Origin: Mikania micrantha
Taxonomy: Eukaryota; Streptophyta; Magnoliopsida; Asterales; Asteraceae
Direction of reading: 5' to 3'
Length of the DNA stretch: 64,000 bases
NCBI GenBank assembly: GCA_009363875.1
Contig: CM018696.1
Span: 91,968,215 to 92,032,214, forward strand
Made by a program: the position numbers and the translations under genes. This document shows, one piece after another, positions 10,001 to 20,457 of the stretch. Within the stretch, counting starts at the first letter, position 1. Each line of letters starts with the position of its first letter. A model generated the notes under the pieces. The model saw nothing but the letters and a program-made list of their open reading frames with translations, made no database searches and had not been told where the DNA came from.

Positions 10001-11434
10001 CAGATTGAGGCCTTGAAAAAGGAAAACTTAGTACCGGAATCCTTACGAGGAATGGAAGAACAATTGGATGTTAAACCTGATGGAATTCGTTATTTCGGTA
10101 ATCGAATGTGGATACCTTTGTATGGAGGTTTAAGGGAACTCGTGATGGATGAAGCACACAAGTCCAGATATTCAGTCCATCCGGGATCAGACAAGATGTA
10201 CCATGACTTGAAGGCACTGTATTGGTGGCCTCACATGAAAGCGGATATTGCTAAGTACGTTAGCAAATGTTTGACTTGTTCGAAAGTCAAAGTTGAATAT
10301 CAGAAGCCCTCTGGTTTACTGCAACAACCAGAGATACCGATGTGGAAATGGGAACAGATTTCGATGGATTTCATTACTAAGTTACCTCGTACACCGAGTG
10401 GTTGTGATACGATATGGGTAATTGTTGATCGATTAACGAAGTCTGCACACTTCTTAGCAATCAAGGAAACTGACAAGATGGAGAAATTGACTCGCCTTTA
10501 CATCAAGGAAGTAGTAGCACGACATGGCGTGCCAATCTCTATCATATCAGATCGGGATGCCCGGTTTACTTCCAACTTTTGGAAATCTCTTCATAAGTCG
10601 TTGGGGACTCGCTTGGATATGAGTACCGCTTATCATCCACAGACCGACGGTCATAGTGAACGTACGATTCAAACGCTCGAGGATATGTTACGAGCTTGTG
10701 TAATTGACTTTGGTGATAGCTGCGAGAATCATTTACCGTTGGTGGAATTCTCTTACAACAACAGTTATCATACAAGTATTCAAGCAGCACCGTTTGAAGC
10801 TTTGTATGGTCGCAAATGTCGTTCACCAGTTTGTTGGGCTGAGATTGGAGACAGTCAGATTACAGGTCCTGAACTGGTGCACGAGACGACAGAGAAGATA
10901 GTTCAAATTCGGAACCGTATGGCAGCGGCCCGGGATCGACAGAAGAGTTATGCAGACAAACGTCGCAAGCCGTTGGAATTTCAAGTAGGAGACCGAGTTC
11001 TTCTAAAGGTATCACCTTGGAAAGGTGTGATACGATTCGGTAAGCGTGGAAAACTTAGTCCACGTTACGTAGGACCTTTTGAGATTCTGAAAAGGATTGG
11101 TTCGGTTGCGTATCAACTCAAACTACCGGATGAACTCAGTGGAGTTCATGATGTGTTTCATGTGTCGAACTTAAAGAAATGTCTTTCTGACGAGACATTG
11201 ATTGTACCGTTGGAAGAAATACAAGTAGATGAACAGTTACGATTCATTGAAGAACCAGCTGAAATCATGGACCGAGAGGTCAAACAACTGAAGCAAAGCA
11301 AGATTCCGATAGTCAAAGTTCGATGGAATTCAAGACGTGGTCCTGAATTCACATGGGAACGGGAAGATCAAATGATGAAGAAGTATCCTCATCTATTCAA
11401 AACAGCTACTGCCAACACTGAGAGCGCACGTTAA
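7022..11434 (+). CDS. Gag-Pol polyprotein of retrotransposon B, N-terminus cut off by element A
   Basis: About 1470 codons remain of element B. The frame is open from an ATG at 6992, but the first ten codons are antisense LTR of element A; B sequence starts at 7022 (MFLDCKPHNFKG). In order: gag domain; three zinc knuckles (CNRCGYHHAGNQC, CQRCGKIGHAAKDC, CFECGKMGHFKKDC) and an Asn/Gly-rich linker; protease DTGADRSF (nt 8141); reverse transcriptase FIDDILIYS (nt 9143); RNase H with YCDAS and YTDHKS; integrase with an HHCC-type finger and the D-D-E triad (SMDFI, ISDRDARF, HSERTIQ); and a C-terminal chromodomain (VKVRWNSRRGPEFTWERED) near nt 11290-11390. The chromodomain places it in the chromovirus Tekay/Del lineage. 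The pol part has no stops or shifts, but the split gag makes this copy non-functional. Confidence 0.93.
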   Translation: MFLDCKPHNFKGSDGAIGLLRWIEKAESVFEMCNCPNESKVKFATGTLEGPALTWWNSNVQTLGLGEANALTWNDFKTLLQEEYCPRSEMQKLEEEYWHLKMEGSNIEEYTTRSHKLARLLPHMATPASKWIERYIGGLVPQIQGLVTSANPTTIQQAVRLAHQLTDQAVLQGTLPKRTSATKVGDHKRKWEGNNFKGNNQQSYQQNRKQDSNKSYHGSSSGQQSSSSGGYIGKHPKCNRCGYHHAGNQCERAKCQRCGKIGHAAKDCRGELQNNNNQNNNQNNAQKGCFECGKMGHFKKDCPQLKKGGDNNGNGNGNGNGNGNGTNNNNNNNNNNNGARGRAFVIGGRQAREDPNIVTGTFLLNNHYASMLFDTGADRSFVSSSLAKLLNVSPTALDSPYTVELADGKLIVVESIFKGCILDLMGQTLEIDLMPIALGSFDVVIGMDWLSKNQAEIVCHEKIVRIPLTNGETLYVQGEKISTPLRLISCMKAHKCLRKGHTAVIALITEKPVAEKKIEDIPVVCEFPEVFPEDLPGLPPIRQVEFRIDLTPDAAPIARAPYRLAPSEMQELSTQLQELLDKGFIRPSFSPWGAPVLFVKKNDGTFRMCIDYRELNKVTIKNRYPLPRIDDLFDQLQGSSYYSKIDLRSGYHQLRVQEEDIPKTAFRTRYGHYEFLVMPFGLTNAPAVFMDLMNHVCKPYLDKFVIVFIDDILIYSQSEEEHAEHLRLLLELLKQEQLYAKFSKCDFWMREVQFLGHIVNEKGIHVDPAKIEAIKNWEAPKTPTEVRQFLGLAGYYRRFIEGFSKIAQPLTALTHKGTKYNWTDKQETAFQLLKQKLCSAPILSLPEGTEDFVVYCDASAQGLGCVLMQRDKVIAYASRQLRTHEKNYTTHDLELGAVVFALKIWRHYLYGTKCTIYTDHKSLQHILDQKELNMRQRRWVELFNDYECAIKYHPGKANVVADALSRKDTTGTRRVRALMMTIHTDLPDKVHSAQIEALKKENLVPESLRGMEEQLDVKPDGIRYFGNRMWIPLYGGLRELVMDEAHKSRYSVHPGSDKMYHDLKALYWWPHMKADIAKYVSKCLTCSKVKVEYQKPSGLLQQPEIPMWKWEQISMDFITKLPRTPSGCDTIWVIVDRLTKSAHFLAIKETDKMEKLTRLYIKEVVARHGVPISIISDRDARFTSNFWKSLHKSLGTRLDMSTAYHPQTDGHSERTIQTLEDMLRACVIDFGDSCENHLPLVEFSYNNSYHTSIQAAPFEALYGRKCRSPVCWAEIGDSQITGPELVHETTEKIVQIRNRMAAARDRQKSYADKRRKPLEFQVGDRVLLKVSPWKGVIRFGKRGKLSPRYVGPFEILKRIGSVAYQLKLPDELSGVHDVFHVSNLKKCLSDETLIVPLEEIQVDEQLRFIEEPAEIMDREVKQLKQSKIPIVKVRWNSRRGPEFTWEREDQMMKKYPHLFKTATANTESAR

Positions 11435-11435
11435 A

Positions 11436-12034
11436 TTTCGGGACGAAATTTCCTTCAACAAGGGGATGACGTGATGCTTCACACATCAACACTGCAAATT
11501 TCAAACTGTAAGCACAAACATTTTATTTATTCAATTGATTTTGTTACAAACATTTGTGCTACATTACATTCTATATATTTTATGTGCTACATTTCATATG
11601 TTACATGTTATGGTAGTACATACATGATTGGTTACACACATTTTGCTATGTGCGGGGTTGCATAGTACAAACGGTTATAGACACTCACTATGTGTCTATA
11701 AATACATGATTGGTTACACACATTTTGCTATGTGCGGGGTTGCATAGTACAAACGGTTATAGACACTCACTATGTGTGAGGTTACACAACACAGTATGAT
11801 CAAACACAAACAGTCACAGTTAGGTGAACTAACTAGTGTACACGCAAACAGTCACATTGAACGATCACATTTAGTTGTGATGTTGCAAGCATTAGACTTT
11901 GTGTGTGAGTACACACAAGCACACGGAATGATCAAAGCACACTAACACGTACGATTTAAACTCGTAAGTAGTTTCCTAACTACTCCTAACATTTTCTAAT
12001 TTTCGGGACGAAAATTCCTTCAACAAGGGGATGA
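11436..12034 (+). repeat. Spacer between pol and 3' LTR with a duplicated polypurine-tract region
   Basis: The segment TTCGGGACGAAATTTCC plus TTCAACAAGGGGATGA occurs at about 11437-11469 and again at 12001-12034. The second copy sits directly before the 3' LTR and is the expected plus-strand primer. The 565 bp between contain an 82-bp tandem duplication (unit start TACATGATTGGTTACAC at 11621 and 11703). No gene is visible. Confidence 0.7.
11621..11784 (+). repeat. 82-bp tandem duplication
   Basis: Two adjacent near-identical 82-bp units begin at 11621 and 11703 (start TACATGATTGGTTACAC, ending in the CACTCACTATGTG segment). It is internal to the spacer of element B and non-coding. Confidence 0.85.
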
Positions 12035-12076
12035 TGTGACAATCCGACTTTTTGAGTTAACCTAGTTAACCAATGT

Positions 12077-12233
12077 AGGCCCAATAAGACCAATTAAGGC
12101 CCAACAAGACAGGTTAGGCCCAAGGAAATCAAGGAAGGCCCAATAAGACAAATGTAGGCCCAAGAAGCCAAGGTGGGCCCAATAAGGCAAGAGTAGGCCC
12201 ATTAAGATCTAGGTAGGCCCAATGAGGCCCAAG
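12077..12233 (+). promoter_or_regulatory. Nine GGCCCA (site II-like) repeats in U3 of LTR B
   Basis: Nine GGCCCA cores sit in a degenerate tandem repeat of roughly 20 bp (TAGGCCCAATAAGACAAA-like). GGCCCA/TGGGCC is the core of plant site II elements, recognised by TCP transcription factors. The array lies 40-200 bp inside the LTR and about 430 bp upstream of the TATA-like box. Function is inferred. Confidence 0.5.
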
Positions 12234-12664
12234 ATAGGTTAATTTAACCCAATAATGTTTTAAATGATCCGATTAGTGACAATTCGGGATTCTTGGTGAA
12301 ACTTCGTAAACCGAATTGTTATGTAATTGATTAAAATCAAACCTAAGGGATTAGAATTTGTAGGAATCAGTCTCAATACACTTTAATTACAAAGTTTAGA
12401 CTTGTAATTGAGTTAAAAGCCCAATTTTGACTTTAGAAGTCAAAATACGATTGAGATAATCAAAATTAATTCGAATTCTTCATGTAACGGTTGGAATTTA
12501 TTAAATTAAACCTCCCAATTATGTGTATTGATGATCATTATCAGTAATCAGGCGTTATAGAACCTAACAAATTCGAATTAACCACGAATTGTAGATTAAA
12601 AGTTGAAACCGTCAACTACCATTATTAAGATCATATAATGCGATCTTAATAGATCAAATTCTTG

Positions 12665-12672
12665 CTATAAAA
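12665..12672 (+). promoter_or_regulatory. Putative TATA box of LTR B
   Basis: CTATAAAAC lies about 630 bp into the LTR and is followed by a C/T-rich stretch with a likely start near 12695. Position fits a U3/R boundary. Confidence 0.45.
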
Positions 12673-13589
12673 CCTTTAGTCGGTTCATTCAGAAGATTTT
12701 GCATCCACAAATTATTGCTTAGAAGCTGTGAATCGAAGAAACCAAGCGAGGGGTGGCCGAAACTACATCATCAAGTTGAAGTATATAAATTCGAAACTAT
12801 TTCTGATAATTGTCAGCATCTACACCTTCCATAAGGTTAGTAAAACGATATTCCTATGTTAATTTCGATTGACATCAATGAATTTTTCGAATTCGAGTTC
12901 TAGGGTTCTTAATATAGTTGGATTTGGGGGTTTCGGTTATGATGGGTGTAAAAATGAAATCAAATATTACCCACACTTTCATAAAGTGCCGATTAACAAG
13001 GTTCATGAATCAATTTCATCACATTTTCACGAATTGATCAAGTTCCATCATTAGGGTTCATGCTATGAACGGTTTTGGGGTTGTTGATTAAACCGGTTTA
13101 ATAATCAAATTGGATGTTATAGGTAGTTTCAGAAGAGGTCGACTAAGGTTACACCTAAGTTAATTGCGATTGATAACAATGAATTGATCGATTTCGAGTT
13201 CCTAGGGCTTGTTTTAGGAACGGAATTGGGATTTGGAGTTTAATGTGTTTAAAAATGAAATTGATTGTTGGGGATAGTTCTGAAGGTTTCGACTAAGCAT
13301 AACCATGGATTAATTAGGAGTTTTACTATTGAATTCGAAGGATGTGATGTTAGGGTTCATCGGTTAAAAGGCAAATTCGGGTTTTTGATATAAATGAACA
13401 CAAGAACTGAATTAAATCATGCAGTGAGGTTCGAAATAGTGGAAATGATTAAAGCCCTATGGTCTTGTGATCAATCGGATTCGAATTCATGATCAATTAG
13501 AGGGTTAAAGCTTCGGCTATAGTAAGACCAAGGAGAACTGATCAGTTAGGATGTAAAAGAAATTATTTCTGAATTCTAATGCGATTCCC

Positions 13590-13665
13590 TAGCGGGCTTG
13601 ACTGGTAATGAGCGTGTGTTTGGTTTGGGAGGTCCCGGGTTCGAACCCGAGGGCTGCCGGTTTTT
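13590..13665 (+). other. tRNA-like internal promoter (A/B boxes) within LTR B
   Basis: GGTTCGAACCC at 13638-13648 is a perfect B-box/T-loop. An A-box-like segment (TTGACTGGTAATGAGCG) lies about 35 bp upstream and a T5 tract follows at 13661. It cannot fold as an intact tRNA because the acceptor ends do not pair. It could be a SINE head, a tRNA relic, or chance. Confidence 0.35.
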
Positions 13666-14845
13666 AGAATTTAAAACCATTTTGGTTTTTAAGTCATAAC
13701 TTATTCGTTATAACTCCGATTCAATCCGTTCAAGTTGCGTTGGAACCGTAACGAAATCCCGAACCAATTAGAATAATAAAATTCATATTTTAATCCGAAA
13801 ACGAAATCGCGTATAATTACGGCTATTTAAATAAAATCAAATATGATTTTATTTAAACGATTTCAAAGGCACGCGTACTCACGTATGCGTATTCCTAACA
13901 CTCTAACATACGTATGTTGACACGTATGTGATTTCAAGCACAAAACGACATCTCGAATAACACTATGTTATTGTTAAACACAGATCCTTCGTAAGAGGAT
14001 TCTCTACACGATTTCACGCGTATTGATCATTCTGCAATACTCAAAGGTGCGTACACGGCCCCTTTCTTATTTTAAACTGTTTTGGGGGAGAAAACATGTG
14101 CAACAAACTCTTTTTAGATACATATCACTTGCATGAGTTAGCTGTTTACATTATGTGACAACATAGCATTTAAAAGTCCTTACACACTTCGAACCGTTTA
14201 GTTTGCCGTAGCGCAAAGCGTGGTAGTTGGAAATAGATCTATTAGGTTTGACAAACCTCACCTGGTAGATGGGATCTACGCAGGTGTTTGACTGACCAAA
14301 CACAATTTTACTATTGTTGTGATAGACAATAGTGGCAAGGCGAAAACATGCTATAGCATGGCAATCCGTCAGCTTCGGTGTCGAACACTTATGTAAATAG
14401 TTTATATGACTAGCTATCATGACTGTGCATGTGTGATTATGTTATCTACGAACTTTGATATTCAAACTGTTGTTTTAAACATTGTGAATACTTAAAACCT
14501 GTGTTATGCACCAACCTTTGTGTTGACTTGATTTACATGTTTTCTCAGGACGCTAAGGCGCGCATTAAAGCTGGCATGGACTAGGAGATAGAGTCACATG
14601 CATGATAAACATTTTAGTTATTTGGATTTTAAACATTTGAACCTTTGTATTGTATTTTACACTTTACAACTGTTATTGGTTTTAAACGCTTCCGCAACTT
14701 TTGTAAACTCTGATGTTATGTTTAAAGATCAAAGTATGTTTTGAAATTCATATAGAGGTCTTCGCTATGTCTAATGATCTGAGATCCTGGTTTGTCACGT
14801 TCCCAAACGGTATGATTCCGTTAGTTGAAAATTGGGGGTGTGACA

Positions 14846-15727
14846 TCTGCGATACGACAGTTAGCTTATGGTGACGCTCCAGATGCTCTTGATGAGTATT
14901 TACAAATGTATGAAAGAACGTCGCGTGAAAGCCTCAACCAATTTTGTGACGATGTTATTTGTTTGTATTCAAAATAATTTCTTCGAAAACCCACTTACAA
15001 TGATGTTCAGTTGCTATACCAAGCGCATTCTGAAAGACACAAATTCCCGGGTATGTTGGGAAGTACAGATTGTACGCATTGGGTTTGGAAGAATTGTCCG
15101 ATTGAATGGCGCGTACAATACACATGGGGTGATTACAAGGTTCCGACGATGATGCTTGAAGAGGTGGCATCACAAGACACTTGGTTTTGGCATGCTTTCT
15201 TTGGACCTCCCGGCTCCAACAATGACCTCAATGTTCTTGATCGTTCGTATATTTTTAGCAACATACTTGATGGATCAGCCCAAAGTACCCGTTTATGGTT
15301 AACGGCGTCAAATACAAGCTTGGATATTATCTTGGTGATGGGATTTATCCTAGTTGGGCAACTATAGTGAAATCATTGCAGCATCCTCTCGAAAATGATT
15401 TAAAACGTCGTCGATTCAAGAGAGCACAAGAAGCTGCACGAAAAGGATGTTGAAAGAGCTTTTGGTGTTTTGAAGGGAAGGTGGAATATATTGCATCGTC
15501 CTGCAAAGCAAATGCATCCACGAAGTTTACAAAAAATTATGTATGCTTGTATCATTCTACACAATATGATTTTAAAATGGAATGGGTCAGCAATATCACC
15601 AGAACACATAGAGGACCCTCCTAGCGATGAACAGCCTGAAGAAGACATTATTTATCAGCTACGATCAAGAACAACGCACGAAAACCTTCGAGCCGACCTT
15701 ATCGAGCATTTGGAGCATTTATCGTAG
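14846..15727 (+). pseudogene. PIF/Harbinger transposase (DDE nuclease), 3' half, inactivated
   Basis: Translation starting directly at the end of element B gives a plant PIF/Harbinger-type nuclease (ALP1-like/plant transposon protein). Catalytic parts visible: first Asp in STDCTHWVWKNCP (codon 15068), second Asp in PGSNNDLNVL (codon 15224), and Glu in DVERAFGVLKGRW (codon 15452). It ends LIEHLEHLS at 15727. Lesions: an in-frame TAA at 14975-14977, a one-base loss near 15290 and a one-base gain near 15445. Its N-terminal half would lie to the left of element B, outside the window. Such enzymes normally work with a MYB-like partner; none is visible here. Confidence 0.85.
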
Positions 15728-16009
15728 CAATATCACGCCAATAACCCGAATAACTAGTATTTTAAATATCTTTAATCGTTCTGGTTTCTTTTATTTAATG
15801 TAATATCTTTTTAATTCAATGTTATATCTTTTTAAATTTTAATGTAATTTTATATTTTATTTTTAATGAATCTATTTAATTATTATTATTATTATTACTT
15901 GCTAAAATAATTAATTAAAAATAAGATTTGAAAATGGGGGAAGTGAGAAAAAGTGGGACGACACCGTACAAAATGGGAAAAAGTGGGGAAAGTTGATGTG
16001 GCGCTGATG

Positions 16010-16041
16010 TGGCAATGGGCATGAGACCACTCCTTGTGGCC
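16010..16041 (+). other. Candidate 3' terminal inverted repeat of the Harbinger element
   Basis: The segment ending ACTCCTTGTGGCC at 16041 is followed by TAA, the 3-bp target preferred by PIF/Harbinger elements, about 310 bp after the transposase stop. The matching 5' end would lie outside the window. Confidence 0.4.
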
Positions 16042-17022
16042 TAACATGTATTATTTCCGCTTGAAATTCGATCCTTAAAGTCGCTTTTATTTAGAAACCA
16101 CCTATCCAATTATTTGTGGTCATGCATTATATATTCCTTTCGGTTATGTGGGTATTGGAGAAACCCAAGGGTTTTGTCTTACTCACAAACACCTTGAATG
16201 CATTCGATATCATCATAATCATTTATAGTGTAGTTAAAAACTTCCTCAAAAGGACGAGAAAGTATAGAAAACAGCCCCAACTATCAAAGTTGTTCGAAGT
16301 ATAACCCTCAAACAACTGAACACAAAGCACAAGGTAAGAAAGTGACACACTTCTCAAAACTTTTACGTATTTGTTGGACTCTTTAAACAAAATGTTGTAA
16401 AATATTATAATATTATTATAATATAATAATAACAATAATTTAGATATATATAATACCTTTATGTCTATAGCCATTCGGCTTCCAAGAAGTTAAAAGTTTT
16501 GTTACGAGATTGTAAAAATTGCATATTTTGTTTCTAAGCTTTGACCAAATTGCAAATTTTGCTTTTAAATAATCATATCATAGTGATTCTTCTTTTCTTT
16601 TTTTTTTGGTCCACTATGAAATTTTGTTCATTTTCAAAGTTTTTAGTTAAATTTTGCCATGACATCTGTTTTAGGTTGTTTCCTTCTTAGGACTACCAAA
16701 CAAGTTCTAGAAAATAAAACCGTTAATAGTGGTGGTGGTGGTGGTTTCTAAGGTGGAAGATACGTGGTGATGTATATTGGATAATTTTTATTGAAATATA
16801 ATTGAATGGCAAATCAATTATTTAAAACATCATTTAAAAAGTTTTTAACAAATGTTAAACAAAAAGAACTAACACTGACTCGAGCTTGGTTCGATTAATA
16901 TAAAACAAGTCAATCCGGCTTGACTTGTTTAAATAAACATTTTTCAAGGCTAGTTTTTTTCAAGTAAGTCACTAGGTTTCTGAAGAATTTGATCTATATA
17001 TAGTAGGCACTAGAGTAGAGTC
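16042..17022. other. Intergenic, no gene seen
   Basis: AT-rich sequence with short homopolymer and (TAA)-like tracts. No convincing coding region, RNA gene or complete element was recognised. Confidence 0.6.
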
Positions 17023-17030
17023 GGTAGTAG

Positions 17031-17288
17031 TAGAGGTGCGCAAATTGGGTTTTTTTTAAAACGGCTCCGGTTCCAATCGGTTTCAGTTCTTGTTACAAAG
17101 TCAATATCCGGTTCCGGGTTTCAACCGGTTCGGGTTTTGGCCGGTTCCGGTTCGGGTTTTGGCCAGGTACAGGTGGAACCAGTTCCGGTTTCGGTTTTAA
17201 TTTGTCTAAAAAATCGGACCCGTTTGCACCCATCGGTTTAGGTGTATGATTGGTTCCGGTTTCTGGGTCCCTTTTTTGCCCACCTCTA
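17031..17288. mobile_element. hAT-type MITE, 258 bp, with perfect 8-bp TSD
   Basis: Terminal inverted repeats start TAGAGGTGCGCAAA and TAGAGGTGGGCAAA. The flanks are a perfect 8-bp direct repeat GGTAGTAG at 17023-17030 and 17289-17296. The interior is rich in CCGGTTC(C/G)GG repeats and has no transposase. An 8-bp duplication is the hAT signature. Confidence 0.85.
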
Positions 17289-17408
17289 GGTAGTAGTAGG
17301 AGTGGTCCGAGTGGAGGTGAAAGAAATTTGTTACATCGGTAGCGGGCTTTCGAAATCCCTTTGTAAAGAAAATAACACAAGTAGGCTTATAAATTTTGCT
17401 GTCTCCAC

Positions 17409-18010
17409 TAGTGGTGTGCGTGGTTCGGTTCGGTGCGGTTATGGTCATTTCCATAACCAAAACCACTACTTCGGTTAATTCTAAATCCTTAACCATAACC
17501 ATAATCAATTGATCGGTTAACCACTAATCGGTTAACCACCGGATACGGCTCGGTTTCGGTTAAATTCGGTTAATAATGGAATTGTTGAAAAACTAAGAAA
17601 AACTTGTAAATATGCTTGTGAATTATAGATATATTTATAATGAAAATCTTAGTGAAGTTTGTAAAACTTTCTAGTGACTGAGATGTGTGAAAAAAAAAGT
17701 AAAACGACGTAAACTCGGATACATTTTATATTATATTTAGTTTCACATATAATCCATAATATTTGCATATAGTAAAAAGTGAATATTCACCTTTTATACT
17801 TGAATTGCACCATAAGTTTTTTAAAAAAAAAATACAAACATATAAATATAAAAAAACAAATATACATTATTCGGTTCGGTTCGGTTAAAGTCGATTAATG
17901 GCTTCCCTTAACCATAACCGTTGGTTAAATTCGGTTTCGGTTAAATCGGTTATGGTTCGGTGTAGTTATCAGTTATTTTTCGGTTATGGTTAAATTATGA
18001 CACGTCTCTG
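17409..18010. mobile_element. hAT-like non-autonomous element rich in CGGTT motifs
   Basis: It starts TAGTGGTGTGC and ends near ACACGTCTCTG. Both subterminal regions are packed with GGTTCGGTTCGG and GGTTAACC motifs in inverted arrangement around an AT-rich core. The target duplication is ambiguous (TCTCCAC is present at both sides but not cleanly at the ends). There is no coding capacity. Confidence 0.45.
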
Positions 18011-19364
18011 GCTCTCTCCACGACTCCACTCTCCAAAACCCAACTCCAATATTAATAGGCCCAATTTGTAAAGGTTTCTATGGCCCAATGCTCATTACGT
18101 AGGAAATTGACCATTTTTTATCGTCAAGACGTCAACTGTGTCCCTATATCTATTTTCATAGCTTTTAATATTTATACAAGTCTGTATAAGCATACTCTAA
18201 GATGTACTTAAGACACCGAAAAATAAAATACTACAGTGATAAAACAATTACATAATTCACTAGTATTATATTTTGTATATGTTTGCAAAAAACAACACAT
18301 GTATCACTGTAACGAACAGAACGTTCAACAACCAGTTTGTGAATCGTTATACGGGAAGTTTGTTTATGTTCGTTCATTTAATAACGAACAAAAACAAGAA
18401 ATTTCGTTCATAGTTAAATGAACATAAACGAACACATGTCGCGTTCGTTTATTTGTGTTCGTGAATGTTCGGTAAGACGTCCGTTCATTTTCATTTAATT
18501 GTATAAATTCGCTTTAATAATCACGCTGTTAATTAACAGAACTGCACGTTAATTGCTTAAAAAGTTAGTGGGGGGTTTATTAAAAATGTTAGTGTCCAAA
18601 ATAGTGAGGTACGTCGCAAATATTGGGAACAACATTCTATCATGTGCGGTTTGGATTGCCCAGACCGTTTATGACGGTTAGGGTTAAGACCATCTTTTCT
18701 TTTAATAGTGAACATGCTGTTTCTAAGAGGAACAAAGATGAGAAGGTCATGCTCTCTTGTCCCCTCAACTGTAGGGTGACCATAATCTTATAGTTTCTTG
18801 ACTTTTATAATTTTAAATTTTTGTTTTAAGTCTCGTATGTAACAAAATACTTTAGAGTGATATAGAAGTTTTTTTAAGTTGTAAGTTTTCTTTTAGATTA
18901 TAATACCTAAAACAAACACATGTTATTCCATATCTAGTGTATAAAATTGTTTAGCACAGCCTATTAATTAGATTACATCAACTATATAAAGTGAAATTAT
19001 TATCCTGCATAATTGAAATTTACATGCATATTTTAATTACACATGCAGTCTATTTAATTTTGTGAAAGCATATTCTTATGTATATAATAACGTAACGTAT
19101 TGCTATGTATTAATGCAAAATTATGAATAATATCACGAAACAATAATCCAGTAGAAAGACAGCTTTTAGTGAGAAAGGTATGATATTGTATATACAACGA
19201 ATTGTTAGTTTTTTTTCAAGTGTGAAGACATAAATTTACAAGTGTTTGTAATTTTGCACAAATGTAAGTTTTTAACATTTTTCACTTATTATTGAGAATT
19301 GCTAAAAATTTACACAGGTGTAAAATCACAAATATTTGTAAATTTGCACACTAGTATTTTACAA

Positions 19365-19438
<74 letters not shown>

Positions 19439-20449
19439 GTTGTAGTAATAATGATAATAATAAGAATAATAAAACAACATTTGTTTTAATTTTGTCAGAG
19501 TTATTATAGTTAACACATTTAAGAAATGTTAATATATGATACTGATTATGTATGTATGCATGCATGCATGCATGCATACAAATGAGAATGAACAAATTTA
19601 AAATAACTAAGAAAAATTATTTATAATTATATAATTTAAATGCGTAAAATTAACTTTTTTATATTTATATGTTAAACATGAAAGAACTTATAACATATAT
19701 ATATATAAAAGATGTGTGGTTTTTAAACGTTGAATTGGTTGCAAGGTTAGATGAAATTTTTAACTAAATTATGAAACAAAATTAGAAAACCTACTATGAA
19801 TGCTCATAATATGGACGATATAATAAGAATATGTTTTATTATTATACGTTTAAATATTAAAAATTTTGTTAATAAAGGTTTGGATTGATGTCTAAGTTAC
19901 AATCTTCGATTAATGGGATATCAATATATGTGATGGGGTACGACACTTTGTTCAAAAAAACCGTACTGGTACACGAATTGCAATAAACTCACATGCATGA
20001 GTGTGTGTGGATTTGTGTATACATCGCACACACAAACACAAAAAGAGTAGTTACTTTATGATGCACGGTTAGACTTGTTTATAAAAAAAAATGGCTAAAT
20101 TCAAGGAGCCATAACACAACGACAATCACATACATACAAATACATTTCCTCGTTTAAAAATAAAACAATCGGCAAGCCATTGCATCATCTTCTCTCCCCA
20201 TGTTTTGTTTACCTTAATTACGCTTAACTCATTTAATGCAACCTGTCTAAAGGTTTTTTTTTTTAATTATAATTTTAATCTTTGTCGCTCTAATACTCAA
20301 ACCTACAACTTATAGATGATTAGAGTGAGAACATTATTTACCACAACATTTGGTTGGGATTTCAACCACGGCAAAATGAAAATAAATACAGGCTTAGAAA
20401 AATAGTTTATTAAATGACTTTAATAAACAAATAAATAATAATTAGTAAT
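18011..20449. other. Intergenic, repeats only
   Basis: No gene seen. At 18310-18490 there is a block of GTTCGTT/AACGAAC inverted motifs resembling a decayed hAT MITE. An AAT microsatellite lies at 19367-19437 and a (GCAT)n tract at about 19556-19578. Long-looking open frames over the microsatellite are Tyr or Leu runs without coding character. Confidence 0.6.
19367..19437. repeat. (AAT)n microsatellite, about 70 bp
   Basis: Uninterrupted AAT trinucleotide repeats, likely length-polymorphic. Confidence 0.95.
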
Positions 20450-20457
20450 TATTTAAT

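Larger units (their letters stand above)
7022..14845 (+). mobile_element. Tekay-type Ty3/gypsy retrotransposon B (3' portion)
   Basis: This element contains most of gag-pol (7022-11434), a 600-bp spacer with two polypurine-type segments, and a 3' LTR (12035-14845) starting TGTGACA and ending TGTGACA. Its 5' LTR and gag N-terminus are displaced to the left of the window by the insertion of element A. Its right end adjoins a PIF/Harbinger transposase relic at 14846, so B itself inserted into that gene. A 5-bp target duplication should begin TCTGC at 14846. Confidence 0.88.
12035..14845 (+). repeat. 3' LTR of element B (2811 bp)
   Basis: It begins TGTGACAATCC immediately after AACAAGGGGATGA and ends GGGGGTGTGACA, like the LTR of A. 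It contains an array of nine GGCCCA motifs (12077-12233), a TATA-like CTATAAAAC (12665-12672), and a tRNA-like promoter segment (13590-13665). It does not contain the CGCG palindrome array of element A. There is no coding sequence. Confidence 0.82.

Noticed and set aside
19310..19595. Minus-strand frames with Tyr or Leu runs
   Set aside because: Direct translation of the (AAT)n microsatellite.
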